The notes beneath the pieces are model-generated. The model made no database searches. It was given only the letters and a program-made list of their open reading frames with translations, and was not told the DNA's origin. Both the position numbers and the translations under genes were made by a program. Below, in pieces: positions 38,110-51,169 of a stretch of 64,000 nt of DNA (position 1 is its first letter; every line of letters begins with the position of its first letter). This stretch comes from Plectrocnemia conspersa (taxonomy: Eukaryota; Arthropoda; Insecta; Trichoptera; Polycentropodidae), in assembly GCA_009617715.1 (NCBI GenBank), contig VTFK01000117.1:620001-684000 (forward strand), given 5' to 3'.

Positions 38110-39719
38110 CATTTATTTAATTACGCAATGTACTATCTAAAAGTTTTTTTAATATTTTTTTCATTTTTCAACGAAGCAGTTAGGCCTAATAATCTTTTTC
38201 GTGATTATTTACTTAAAAGATGTATAGTAGTACTGCTGTTTTATCATTGAATATACGGATTTATATAAACTGTTTATGCAGACTGAATATTTTTTTTTTT
38301 CATTAATAAAAAACCCCAGAAAAGTATTACGCGCGGAATATTGTCTTGAATAAGTCTAGTCTTTGTACCCAATATATACGATTTCGCTACTCGTTGTATA
38401 TTATTGAACGGCTTTCAATATAAATATGATGTATTTATAACAGTAACTACATTTTTTTAAATATATTTAAAAGCAGGCATGCAAAAGTGATGCCTTGCCT
38501 GTTTTTTCTTCGGATTCCGCTTCTTTATGTTAATATTTTAAAAAGGTTGGTGAGTTAACATAAATTTTGAACTCTTTTATTGTTTTATACATTTTTTTTG
38601 TATATATATATATACACTGTTGTAATCTGCTTTGGAATCAACGAATATATGATACGTGTCCACGTTGAACTCTTACGTCTTTTCTAGGATCTGTCGCTGG
38701 ATAGTATTTTATCCACTCTGGAGCGTTCACTCGCAAATCCACATGGATTGTCTACCATAACGGTATCAGTCCCGTATTGTACCTTTGATAATGCTTTATT
38801 TTTATTTCTAAATAAGTGAACCATTGAATCAATAAATAAATCCATCATTAGTGTTTTGGATTTTTGCCACTCGAAGAAACGCAAAAAAGTACTACAGCAA
38901 ATGAATATAAATTTTCTACTATTTCTTGTATTATAAATTAAATAAATTCAGACATACGCTGACAATTAAAAAATATTTTAATCCTTAGATTAGAGCAATT
39001 ACCGATATATTAGCACAACAAAAAATCAGAACCGTTGTAAATGACGGAAAAGGTAGATGCTACATTTTCTATCATCGTTAATGAAAAAAAATAAGTTTTG
39101 GATTTAATATAAATACAAGCGAACATTTGCAAAAGCATGTTCCATGTTTCTCAGTTTCATACTTTAGTGGGTAAATGAATGTCACCCGGAGATCTATAAT
39201 CTATTTGTCGTCAATTCGGCACGTGTTAACGTTATCCTAAGAAGCTGATATTTCACTAATGATTGTCAAGGGTCAAATAAAATAAATTAAGAATGTATGC
39301 GTATCGAATTTTGTAAGAAAAATATTTTGGCTTGTATAAAGGACACCTGACTACATGAGAAGATATAAATATTATATATTTTTATTATCCATAAAATTTT
39401 TGCAAGGTATGCTGAGATATGATTCCCTCGAGTCGCGTTAACAAGTGTACTTATTAGTTTTTGTTTAGTTTTTTCTCTGTTTTTTTATTTGCGTAAATAT
39501 GCTATGTCTTTATACAAGTATTAAATAAATAAATAAATGTGTTTGGTTAGAATATTTTTTCTTCTAGACTGCCAGTGCAGAATTGATTTTTTTATTGCAA
39601 CAAGCAGATGCAAAATATAATAAAGACATTTATAAATCTATCCAAAAATACCCATGTCAACAAATTTAAATTTATAAATCGTAAAAGTATTTTATAAAGT
39701 TGTGATATTTAAATTGCGT

Positions 39720-40240
39720 TACGTTTACACAATCTCTGATTATAGCGTGCGCCATTTATGATAACGTATCATGGCCGTTGTTATTTCTATTAACCACGTC
39801 CACCACACGTGTGAAAATGCCTGGAGGTATGGCACGGGAGCATTCGGCACGCGATTCAGAGCCACCAAAGGCTCGAAAGGTATGTGTCTGTGCGTGCTTT
39901 CAATAGTTTTCCTTTTGATACGTTGCGAAACTTTCATACAGAAATCACATGTCCTCCTCCTCTCCCCGCGCCCTTCTCGCCGTCGTCTCTGATGCGAAAG
40001 TGCAAAGTTAAGCCGACGGAACCTTTGCTATAAGCACAATTGAAACTACTTCCCCTTTTGTTCGGCACAATCGCATTAAATTACAAGGGCGGCGATAAAA
40101 TTCTTCGTCTGCTACTATATAGCGCACGACACAAAACAATTTCAAGTTTTCTCTGACACACGTCACTCATATGATTCAAGGGAGGTGTGTTTATGTTTAT
40201 GGGGACCTGAGAAAGGTATGCGTCATCTTTACGAAAATCG
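39720..40240. promoter_or_regulatory. GC-rich island with E-boxes
   Basis: Includes CACACGTGTG, a pyrimidine-rich CCTCCTCCTCTCCCC run, many CpGs and a CTATATAG TATA-like site near 40,119. It houses the possible 21-codon first exon at 39,817. Promoter or enhancer. Confidence 0.3.
39817..39879 (+). other. Possible first coding exon, 21 codons
   Basis: GTGAAAATG start context, open for MPGGMAREHSARDSEPPKAR plus Lys, then AAAG followed by GTATGT, a good donor, in phase 0. It lies in a GC-rich island with a CACGTG E-box just upstream. No following exon was found on the plus strand, so it may equally be regulatory DNA. Confidence 0.2.
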
Positions 40241-40989
40241 CTGTTGGAGAATCTTAGTTGTTGTTTTGTTTGATTTGTTTGTTTAAGCGAATGTCGGTTT
40301 AAATAGTAAGATGAATGACAAAAATGTATATGTATGTCATTGTTAGGGATTCTAATTCTCAGCGCTTTAGAATCAGATTTATAATTTCAAAAGGAAGCTT
40401 GTATATTAAAATATATATAATTTCACCATAAACTGTATTTAAATATCTTTGATTTTTCCAGGCGTTAAGGCATGTGCAGCCTTTCTCGTCTGCGGCCGGA
40501 CTGCCATTCTTAATTTAATTAATAATAAGTGTGGTAATTTAAAACATTTTTGATTCCCTTGTATGAAAACACATGCTTTTAATACAGAAATTTTCATTAA
40601 AAACGATTCAAAATTAGTACATTATTTTGGCTACTACTGTACGTTCCCCGCTTATAGTATATATCATTAATTTCCATATTAATATATCATGGCTAGCCAT
40701 ACTGATTTCTTCTTGATTTTCATTTTTTGATAAATGAAAATTCTCGAATTCACTTCTCATATTTCTCGAGAATTTGCAAAAAATTTGATAAATGAAAAAA
40801 TGTATAAAATTCAGTATTACAAATACCTAACTACATGTTATTCTTTAAAAAAAAATTTAAAAAACACATGCAATCTAAAGTAGAACACATCCCCGTTCCT
40901 TTTTTTGTTAAAAAAATTTTGGTCGTGAAAAAATTCCTCTCGTTTTACGTCGAACACAAAGAAATTTCTTTTTCTAATTACTGAGCCAT

Positions 40990-41035
40990 TTTAATGAGTC
41001 CCAAGGATCGAACCTTTGAATAATCTGCGAATATT
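40990..41035 (-). repeat. Canonical B-box, probable SINE head fragment
   Basis: The reverse complement contains AAAGGTTCGATCCTTGGGAC with GGTTCGATCC (41005-41014), a consensus RNA polymerase III B-box. No tRNA fold and no clear A-box were seen upstream. Confidence 0.3.
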
Positions 41036-42829
41036 TTTTCCCTTATTTTACACATTTGTGCTTTTGAAGAATAACTAAAAAAGTCTGGTGAAAGATTCTG
41101 GATTTTGCAAATATTTAATTAAAGACATCAATGTCTGCTTTCTATGATTAAATAATTATTCATAATTGCCCGTTGAAATTTCGAACTTAGCTCAGAATTG
41201 ATAATTTACAACTGTTTTACCAAAACATCAAGACCAATAATAATCGTGAGACAATTGTCAACTGTTGTTACTTTACAAAAAAAACAATAAAAAAAAATTC
41301 GGATTATAAAAAAATATAAAGTAGCCCTTAATCGTTTTGCATTCTGCTGATTCCCATGCGTAATATATTCTTATCAGAGCAGGTTCTTAGCTCACCAAAG
41401 CAAATGTAAACCGCCGGCCGGTTAGAATAATAGAAAATCGAAAAAAAATATTGGTCGTTCAAATACTTCAAGAAAAGTATGCATATTTTCATACATCTGG
41501 CACTAAAACCTTTAGAAATGTTTCTCATCTCAATGTCTTTTTTCATTACTTTAGCAAAAATAAGGCGAGTTCGAATGTTAAAAATTTATAAATATTTTTT
41601 TGTCATTCCTAGACCCCCATTAAAACTTTCCAAGATGTATGCATATTCGGCATGAACCCTGCTTTACTTATGCAGGGTTATAAAAAACAGCAGTCGTTAT
41701 AAATCTATTAAAAATATTTCTACAAATTTAAGTTTTTATAATAAAAAATGCTAAATAAAATTTCTAGAAAAGAAAACATTAATGGCAAAACATACAGTGC
41801 TCTTATTACTTAAAATAAATTCATTTTATTAGGCATGAATGGTGAACCCTATAGTTGGATAGAGACATTTAATATGAAGGAAATCACCTGTTTCTTATTA
41901 GACACTCAAAATTACTACACTTTTAATTTTATTCTCTAAAAATATGTAATATTGAATAATTTTCTTTCCAGAGAAGTATATTTTTTTGTAGAATATCGTG
42001 GAGATTCTTAAGTTTTTTTTGTTTAGATTCTTCAGAAAATCAGCTTGTAAAAAATTAGGTCCAGTTGACTCATTTTTCTTAAAGAAATTGTAGCATACTC
42101 TACCTCAGACTTTAATATAATACATGCGATTGCGTTTCAAGTATATACCAATTTGTTATGGCTTCTCTATGTTCACTATATAATGATTTTATATACTGAG
42201 TTAATTCATGTTTTTTCAATTGCTATAAAGCTTTAAAATAGTATGTCAAATTAACAACAGAGAAAGAATTAATTATCAAGGATTAAATTGCTAATTTTTA
42301 TATTGGAGACCAAAACATCATGGGCTCCTTGTTTTTTTGTATTTCTAGGTTTACGGGAAGGATTTGCGAAATATGTTTATTTATAGAATAGCAGAATAAC
42401 GAGTGAGCATTATAAAAGAAAACATAACCTCATAGGACAACATTTATTCCTTAAAACATAACAAAAAAACAATTCTTACGACCTACACAAATAAAACTTG
42501 CTCTTTCGAAAAATAATATAAAAACGTTAGATTAGCATGGATCTATATATTTTCATTTGACAATAGCTTTCTCAAAAGTAAAATAAACGAATTTTTCACG
42601 CCACAAATGTGCAAATATTATGATAATAAATTCGAAAACTACTTCACTATTTTTATATATTGTCATTCAGCTACTTAGTATGGCATAAAATATACAGGAA
42701 ATATTAGTTTTAGAATTTTTTTATTGATTAATAAAATTTTATTTATATGTATTATCATTTTCATTTCATTTTTTAGCACTTATGTATCAGTAAATCGTAA
42801 CATCTTTTCAGCAAAGGGTTAATTGGATA

Positions 42830-43180
42830 CGCGACATATTTTCAAGAAAGTAACTCACATTTAGGTTTCGCCTTCATGAAACTTTGCCAATTATATTACA
42901 TCTCGCAGTTATTCCGCAGGACATTTTTTCCACTCAATATATTACTTTATGATTTATATCCGCAAACTTTAAGACTGCGGAGAGCTCTATCAAGTGAGTT
43001 ATTGGAAAATTTAGTTCAGGCCGCTAGCTAAGTTTCCTTCTTTTGTCTCCACGCCATATTGCGAATCTATCCATTGGCGTTATAAAACTTTTTGGAATTG
43101 AATTGCACGCGTTATCGATATGAAAATAGAATTTTCCTTGGAAAGGCACTCTTGAGTCTCGGGCGGCTATGTGTGTTTAT
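42830..43180. promoter_or_regulatory. GC-richer island
   Basis: Moderate GC rise around GGCCGCTAGCTAAG, CCATTGGCG and ACGCGTTATCGATATG. No coding frame recognised. Confidence 0.2.
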
Positions 43181-43584
43181 TATGTTGTTTTGTTTGCCAC
43201 TCGCTTCCTAGAAACTTTCTACGATTTATTTTTATATTCATCTAAAGCACGAGATAGTAATACGATACATTATGTAAGTCGTTTGAGGGAGGACCAGGAT
43301 TAATCTGAGTAAGCAAGGCACAACAATCTTTGAATTTACACACCAAGTAAAACGATATTTTAAAAGATAACATTATTTTACCCATAACACGTAAGTTTGT
43401 TTTTACCTATCTAAGAATAATGCTCTCTGAACGACGAAGACGACGTACATTTTCCATGCATGGTTTGCAAACTTGATTATTTGTCGATACCAAGGAAAAT
43501 TGTATCATAATTCTCTCTATATAAAGGAGCGATCATTTTTAAAATATGTAAACGTATTACATGTTTAATAATGTTTGTTTATGC

Positions 43585-43640
43585 TGTGCAAGGTTCAAAC
43601 TCAGGACCTCAAATAATCATAGTAATATTTTATCAGATTA
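43585..43640 (-). repeat. tRNA-like B-box region, probable SINE head fragment
   Basis: The reverse complement reads GAGGTCCTGAGTTTGAACCT then TGCACAGC, comparable to the B-box part of the tRNA-headed repeats in this window. It is degenerate and short. Confidence 0.3.
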
Positions 43641-45701
43641 TATACACTAATATCAGTGTTTTTTGTAATCCATAAAACGTTTTTTAAATGCACTTTTTGA
43701 TATATTCTCTCTTCATGGTTTTGCCTTAATCTTTCCTATAGTCACAAAACAAAATATTCTTTTAACATCCTATTAACAGCAAAAAAGTTTCAGGGTATAT
43801 ACTTGTATCTCGGTAATAATATTGTTGCGGCATGAATTAGTAGTTTAATTAAAATTCAGGAACTTTGTTTTTTTTTTAATCTTCTGGCAAATATTACAAC
43901 TTAAGCGTAGGAATTTTTAGTGTGTGTTCTGATTAATTTGCAACATGTTCATTAGAAGTTTCCGAGTGAGAAACTCATCCAGTCGTTATTATACGAGTAC
44001 CATTGACTTCTGACATGTGCAAAGGTAAGGTGAATATAAAAATATTAAAATTATTTAAAGCATTTTACTGGTTTTTTAAGCCACGATTAAGTAGGTTGAA
44101 TTTTCACGATTTATAAGAAAAACCCGCTGAGCTTTTAAAGAAAAAAAATTTAATTTGACGTAATTGGAATTGAAAACCTTTTTTCAATGCTATAATTACA
44201 CATCCATGAAGTTATAGTATCGTAATAAGTTCATACCATTAAAAATTTTAAATCGTTAGGGACTTCAATAAACTATTCATTGCTCATAAATGTCTTTACT
44301 ATGCAATTTTTGCTCAAAATTTAACAGTTTAAAAGCACATTTGGCTACCACTCTTTTCATGACCTGCATGAGATACTAACTCCTTCGGCAATCTTCAGAA
44401 TATTAATTGGACAATTAATAAGAACATTGTTCTTGAATTTTTGCCATTTCCTAAGTCGTTTATAAAATTTTAGTACTAAATTATTATTACAGAATTTTTC
44501 ATTATGTATTAAAAAATTATTTATAATAATGATATAATTGAGCTTCATAGTTCAATGATTACAAACTTTAAAGTGTTATTTAAAGTGGGTTCATAATAAT
44601 GCACATAAAAGTCAAACGGAATATTACAAATGATGAACGAGTGAATAAAATTATAATTTTCAAGTACCTCTTAAGAGTTATAGAGCACTTAGGTGTAAGT
44701 TTTATACTTTATTAACGGCTAGTTTAACATTACGTATGATACGAGTATAAAAGCAACATGAATAATAAATTATTTTTGTCTATATAAAATGTTAACCCAA
44801 ATAATTTACAAGAATACTGACTCTTTTTAGATTTATAGTTAATGAGTAATAAAACAGTTATATCATTATGAACTTGGTATAAATCAATTATTAATTTGTT
44901 AAATTTGAACCACATCTTCGCCTCTAAATCACAAGCTTTTTGCGTGCTCGCATGTATCTATAATATATAACATAGGAGTACTTCCGCTCAATTAATTTAT
45001 TGCTCAATGGTCAGTAAATTTTTATTGGTCCTTAACTATAATACTGTAATAAGATAAATCGATCTTAATACTATCGCATGAATTAATCACTTATATTTGG
45101 TTGATTTATAAGTTGTTCATTCAAATTTGAATTCAATTTTCTATTTATTAAGAAATATAAACCAAATCTATTTCATTGTATAACGGACTTTGATTATATA
45201 TTAAATTTTTCTACAGCCTGCTTATAAATAAGAGACTTTGTCGTTGTTTATTTTATATTTTTTAAAAAAAAAACGTGATTGTAATCAATCAAAAATAAAT
45301 GTAATGTAAGAGTTTCAACTAAATTCGAGACTATGCACTGTTTTTATTTTTGTGATTTAAGTGATTATTCTTTAACTGATAAACCACTAACTAGACGATT
45401 TTTTTAAGCTCATCCTAATAATTTATTGTATTATGTGTATAATACTGTTGATTCTTACATTAGATGCCACGTTAAGAAAAGTATTTTTTTTAGCAATGTA
45501 AAGGTAAATCGATAATTATTAATATCATAACTTTTCATTTTTATATTTCAAAATAATTACTTTCAAGTAAAAATGATTAATTTTGATCAAATCGTTGCTT
45601 TAAAATAAATAAGAAACTGTTACTGGCACACAATGTTATTAATTTCTATCTCAATTTTCATATTTTCATATGACTCACCCTCGTATCCATTTTATATCAA
45701 C

Positions 45702-45752
45702 CAACAACCTGTTAGCTTATATACACTTAATGTGGGAACTAACAGGTTGTTG
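45702..45752. repeat. Perfect 14-bp inverted repeat, 23-nt loop
   Basis: Arms CAACAACCTGTTAG (45702-45715) and CTAACAGGTTGTTG (45739-45752). The stem is too short for a typical pre-miRNA. The flanking 45,755-46,060 sequence is GC-richer and repeat-like, so an MITE or TE end is more likely. Confidence 0.6.
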
Positions 45753-46087
45753 ATTAACCAGCGTGGTTCTGTGCCTACTCGGTGACAAAGGCTCACTTCT
45801 AATTTGAGATGGCGCTAGATTAGATTTGGTTAACTGATACATAGTTTATGAGTTTTCCTAGTACAAAATAAATATTAATATATATAAATTTAGTAAATAC
45901 TTACGTTGATGGAAAAATAGCTTAAATCTCAAATATAGAAAGGTGTTTAGCAAAATCCTTCATTCTTGGTGAGTGACAAGGGTCTGCGCTCCGCAGAGCT
46001 TTCATCCCTTAAAGCTTTGAGCAGGTTTCGGCAAGGTATGACACAAAGTCACACATGATGATTTTATAAAGCAATCGTATTACTTAC

Positions 46088-46213
46088 CTTTCAATGTTGG
46101 CCCATCGAAAGGGTCGTGTCGCAGTCAATTTGACCGCTTTCGCTTTCAACGCAAAAGGTTTTGCACTTCCATACCATTTTGCTAATGTTCCTTTTGTGTA
46201 AGTTGGGTTAAAG
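46088..46213 (-). CDS. Orphan protein-coding exon, unrecognised
   Basis: Internal exon candidate of 126 nt. The acceptor reads CCTTACTTTAG and the donor AAAG then GTAAGTA, close to the full consensus. One reading frame is open across it: FNPTYTKGTLAKWYGSAKPF, then ALKAKAVKLTATRPFRWANI and E. GC content is well above the surroundings. It starts after a phase-2 junction and ends in phase 2. The family is not recognised. It could be an upstream exon of the MINDY-4B-like gene or belong to another minus-strand gene. Both splice sites and the composition make it more than a chance reading frame. Confidence 0.5.
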
Positions 46214-47229
46214 CTAAAGTAAGGCATTGATATTAAATCGATCGGGTATAGCTAATTATATATCTATATTTACATATAACAAAATAAATATTTTATAGAC
46301 CCAGTGATAATTTTATATATTGCCAACGATTTGTAGTAACCTAAGCTTTAAGATTTAATTAATTAGTTGCGCAGAAAAAATGTATAATGTTATATTAATT
46401 AAGTTCATTTTATTTTTATAATCTAAGATCTATACATTCCTTAACAAATGATGAAATTGTAATGATTAACAACCACAACATCTTTATTACGTTTTATTTT
46501 CTTTATCAGTCTATAACTCTACTTAAACATTAATTTGACAAAGCAAACACTTTTTAATATAGCTTTGTCAGAAAAGACTAATGTATATCGTATATAAAAG
46601 CAAACAGAGTTTGGAAAAAAAGTACTAAATCACATGGCTTAGCCTAGATTTATTAGGTACTTGAATGTGTTGTGCGCTCTAGCAATTGGACGTTGAAATG
46701 CATTTCAATCCATTTATCTAAACTCGCGTTAAAACCGCAGCATATATTAAACCGTTGAACTCGCGTTTCTTTACCGGTTAAATGTATTTTAAATTTAATA
46801 TTAATCAATTCAGTCAAAACATCAAATTGTTTTAATAAAACATTTCGACATTAAAAATTAAAACTGCTGCTTAAAAAAATTTTATTTTGTCCCGGCCTGG
46901 GCCTAATTATTTTTGTATTATAATATTAAAACATATTTCCTTTAAATTTTAGCTGCATTTTTCTTGTCAATAAATTTTTTTTTTGGTACATTATAATGTA
47001 TTTTAGTTCAAATTCAACAATTTTTAATTTATTTTTTACATCTACTATGCAAACATAAATAAAAAAAGTTAATATATGTATACCCTCAAATACAATATAT
47101 TATATATTTTTTTCTGGTTATTTTATTCTGATTAGCATTGAAATTGTAGTTTTTTGTACAATCTTAAACAAATATATACATATTTCTTTTTTTAAATTAA
47201 AATTCAAAACATACGAAATATTTTAATTT

Positions 47230-47405
47230 TCTGAGAACGGTTAAAACCGGTTAACCAGTTTACACATAAGTATCAACCGCCAGACTGAAAGTCTGTAAAT
47301 CGATAACATCTATTATATATGACTAATAAAATTTTCTGCTGAGACTCGAACCCGTAACCTGGCGTTAAATAATCTGAGACGTTGCGGACTGCGCTATTCC
47401 AACCT
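47230..47405 (-). repeat. tRNA-headed SINE-like repeat, copy B
   Basis: The reverse complement reads GTTGGAATAGCGCAGTCCGC (A-box region), AACGTCTCAGATTATTTAAC, then GGTTACGGGTTCGAGTCTC (B-box). The body has ATAGATGTTATCGATT, a CAGACTTTCAGTCTG perfect palindrome, then GGTTGATACTTA, as in copy A. The head resembles a tRNA but cannot fold as a complete one. Confidence 0.55.
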
Positions 47406-50400
47406 TTAATTTGATACAAATAAAAATTTAAAAGCCCAACATATGTGTGTGAAATTTTACACTACAAATGTATATTTACCTAAATAAAATATTTTTGCTT
47501 AAGGAATGTACTAATTAAATCAACATATTTTACTAGTAAAAGTTCCCATTATCACGATATTATGTACGTTTACAAATGATTCTCTTACATTTTGTAATAC
47601 AATCGGATCAGTATTTTGATTACGAAGGATGTTTACAAAGATCTAGGAATTTTGCTTTGCTATTTAATTAAAATACGCAGACGGAACAAATGTGCCTGCA
47701 AATACATATTGACACACTACTTACTCTTGATTAAGGATAACAGTTGTTTATTTTCCTCTAGTCATTTTCTATAAATGTATCTTTACTTCTTCAAACTGTT
47801 TATAATTTTGAGGACATAAAAAATAGAGTTAATTGCTAGAGAGCAATTATTTTTGATGCAAAAATCTAAAGCTCAAATTTGTTTGACTTTTTTTTACTGA
47901 TATTTACTCGATTGAGTGACTTGTGAGTCATAGATAACGAAACTATTAAATCTGTTTCAGCTGAAATGAACTTAGATTACGCTCAAGATTATACAACATA
48001 AATCAAAACTTTGGCAAGAAAGATAAGAGAGAGAAAAACGCGATTTCCAAGCTCTTCCATCTCCCAAAGCTATGTACTGTCAATTAGGTCAAACACATTA
48101 ACAATGACATACGATCACACGTATAAAAAACTATGTATATATATAAATATATATACACTGTATGAATATATAAAAAAAAACATCTATATTATTCTCACGC
48201 TTAATAACATTATATTTTTTTAAAAAGCACCTAATTTATTAAAACCAAAAAAAAATTGCGCAATACAGAATTTATATGACAAATAAATTATATTCTAATG
48301 GGGTTTACATATAGGAAACTTTTAACTAATTTATTCTCATTTTATGTACTCTCAGTATATATAAATAATATTAACCTTAAATTTAAAAAAAAAACAGGTT
48401 AAAACAGTGTTTTGCCACACATATATAAACATACTCAGACACACACAAACCAAATATAGAGTTCATTATAGTTTCAGCAGCTGAAGGTGCTTTAATTCTT
48501 ATCCGATCTGATCATCCTTATCTAGAGTAGAATATCGCATAAATTTTATCGAATGGCCACTAAGCTCAACATTTATATGCCTATTATAGCCAAAAAACGC
48601 GAACATCCACAAAACTTATTATGATTAACGACCGTAATTATTCACGTTTTCGTACTTGTTTTTTTTAACCCTATCATTCAATTCCCACGGAACAAGAAAA
48701 CGCGAACATTTTTTTTCTTAGAATAAGATGTCGTTTACAATGGCGGTCCATTACCCCTAATAGTGGCTCAACAATTAATCAAGTTTTTACAAATAAATTT
48801 TGGCACCAGGATCTCGTAATCGCCTATAAGATCTCAAAGTAGAGTCATAATTTAGTACCTTAAACTTTTGATTTCAATCTAATGTTATAATTTTAAAATT
48901 ATTAAATAAATATATACATATTTTTCTGTATTATTGCAATACTATTTTAAAAAACTTGCATTATGTATTTAATAAAACTGCATGTTTTTCAATGTATATC
49001 TCAATAGTTTAAAGCGTTTTTATCTAGATTTAACTTTGTGAATTTGTATACAAAATATTTAATATTATTGTGAATTTATATAAAAATTTTGTATGCATAA
49101 TGACAAGCTAATATGAAACAAATTTATTAACTTATATTAGATATGGTTTTACATATTATATTTATTTGAACTTTAATATTCTTAACTTTTATTTAAAACT
49201 TTGTTGTTATATCAGTTAAGAATGCAAATTTCAGAAGCCACTGCTCGTTTAAGAGATAAGTGGAGTAATTTTCTCTTAATTTAAAAATATTTTATATGCG
49301 GCAACAACTTTCAAAACATATCAAGGACTTTGCTGTACTTAATTATAAATAAATAGGTATTTTTAGTGTTTTTTAACTTTATTCAAAAGAGATTAAAACA
49401 TTATTCTTATAAATGCTTTTAATTAATTAGTTTTATAGCATTATTTATTGTAACTCATACAGTAACCAGACAATAAAATCTTCTTTACAAAATGCAATAA
49501 TCATTTATGTTACAAGTTTTTTGCTATTATTTGTATATTTTAATAATTTTAATTTAAAGGTCTAACCTTTTCATATTAAAAAATATTATTTTAATAATAT
49601 AAGTCTTTAAGAATATATTTAATAAATTATAGTTTTTAATATTTAAAGTAGTAATTAAAAATAAAATAAATGCTTGCTTTCCATTTATTTTTCACGTTTT
49701 CCTTATATTTTTGTTGGAAGGCCTTTAACCTCTACAGCTGCAAAATGATAATAATGTCAATATTGCTCGTGTGTTTTAGTATTTTTTCAATATTTTTTTA
49801 GAGCTTCGTTGAAAAAATGCAAGCATTGATTAGTTGTTAATTTATTATATTATATTTATTTTTTGAACTGATGATATACAAGTTAAAATTTAATCTCCCT
49901 ACATAACACAAAATTTTACTCTTAACTTCTTGCAACTCTGAAATCTAATATATTGACTTTCAAACATATGGCACTTAGCTCTGATATCCTACATTATGGC
50001 TTTGTTGAGCGATAACTTTGAAGTTTCTTTTGTGAAATTTACTGGCGAAAACTTAAACTTTATCGATAGTACATTTGAAGGAATAAATAAGCTTTAAAAT
50101 GTTTATTTAACATAGACAGACAACTAAACTATAAACAGACGAAATGCGTCAAAGGTTTAAACTATTTTTCTACATTTGTACGTGCGCGATATATTGTTAG
50201 TACAGTATAACTCGTTACATAGTTATTTTTCGGTATTTTTAGTATTTAAAATAAATATACTAGTAATTTAATTTAAAATCATAGCAAATAATATTTAAAA
50301 ACATACAATTATCCTTAATGAAAAACTGCTAAGTATTAAATTAAATTTAAAAAATATATTACTCTAATGAATACCATAAATCAATTTATTTAAAGTTGTG

Positions 50401-51169
50401 AAGAATTATTTTTACAGTGATTTTATATGCTTTATACTTAATAATTTATTAAATACAACTAAGAATAAGAAATATTTACTGAAAAATTGTACATAAATCT
50501 TTATGCGTAAGAAAATACTGCTAAATTTAAATTCCATTAAATAAATACGTTCCTATACACTTTCATTCGGTTTATTGATTTACTTGTGGAATATTTTTTT
50601 TTCAAATAATATTAAATGTTGCTCCTGTTTTTTATAGTTTATAAGCTAATGTATGTTACTAGCTTTGGCTCTGAAACATATGTATCGTTTAGGTTCACAT
50701 AGTAAATATTAAAATTATTGTAACGTAACTGATCAGTCATTATCCCGTCACATCGCTACACAATGTTGCCTGTAAACCGCGTAGCACCAAGGTCGCCAAC
50801 TTGAATCGGTCCCCACACTAATATTTTCAGATTTATTATTCGATATTCGAATTGTTATTCTATTCATATATATTATAATAACATAAATTAGCCAATTTTA
50901 ACAATTAACACAAATAATAATAAAAATATTATTTAAAGTAAAAGATTATAATATATTTTTTTTTTATAAAATAAAATTGATTTTATCAACTTTTTTAAAT
51001 TTTTGCACAATCAGGTAATCATCTAAAATCATATAATTAAATTTAATGTTTTTATTTTGAAGGAGCGTCTCAAGTAAGTCTCACACAATAAAATACTTCA
51101 AAATATATGAAAGCAATTGAAATATAATATTTAGTCCTTGAGGGTGTTAAGGGTAATACTACTAAGACC

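Larger units (their letters stand above)
29900..46080. other. AT-rich desert with scattered GC islands
   Basis: Outside the islands and repeats listed separately there is no supportable gene. A 19-bp-scale direct duplication (TATAAAAATTTAGAAA) occurs at 30,892-30,931, TTTCTAAAATTAATAA is repeated near 35,237-35,275, and simple (AATA)n lies near 39,525. Confidence 0.5.

Noticed and set aside
45702..45752. Pre-miRNA hairpin
   Set aside because: Stem of 14 bp is too short for a canonical precursor and flanks look repeat-derived.
47341..47405. A genuine tRNA gene
   Set aside because: The A- and B-box-like sequences are present but arms do not pair into a cloverleaf, and a body shared with another copy follows, so it is a SINE head.
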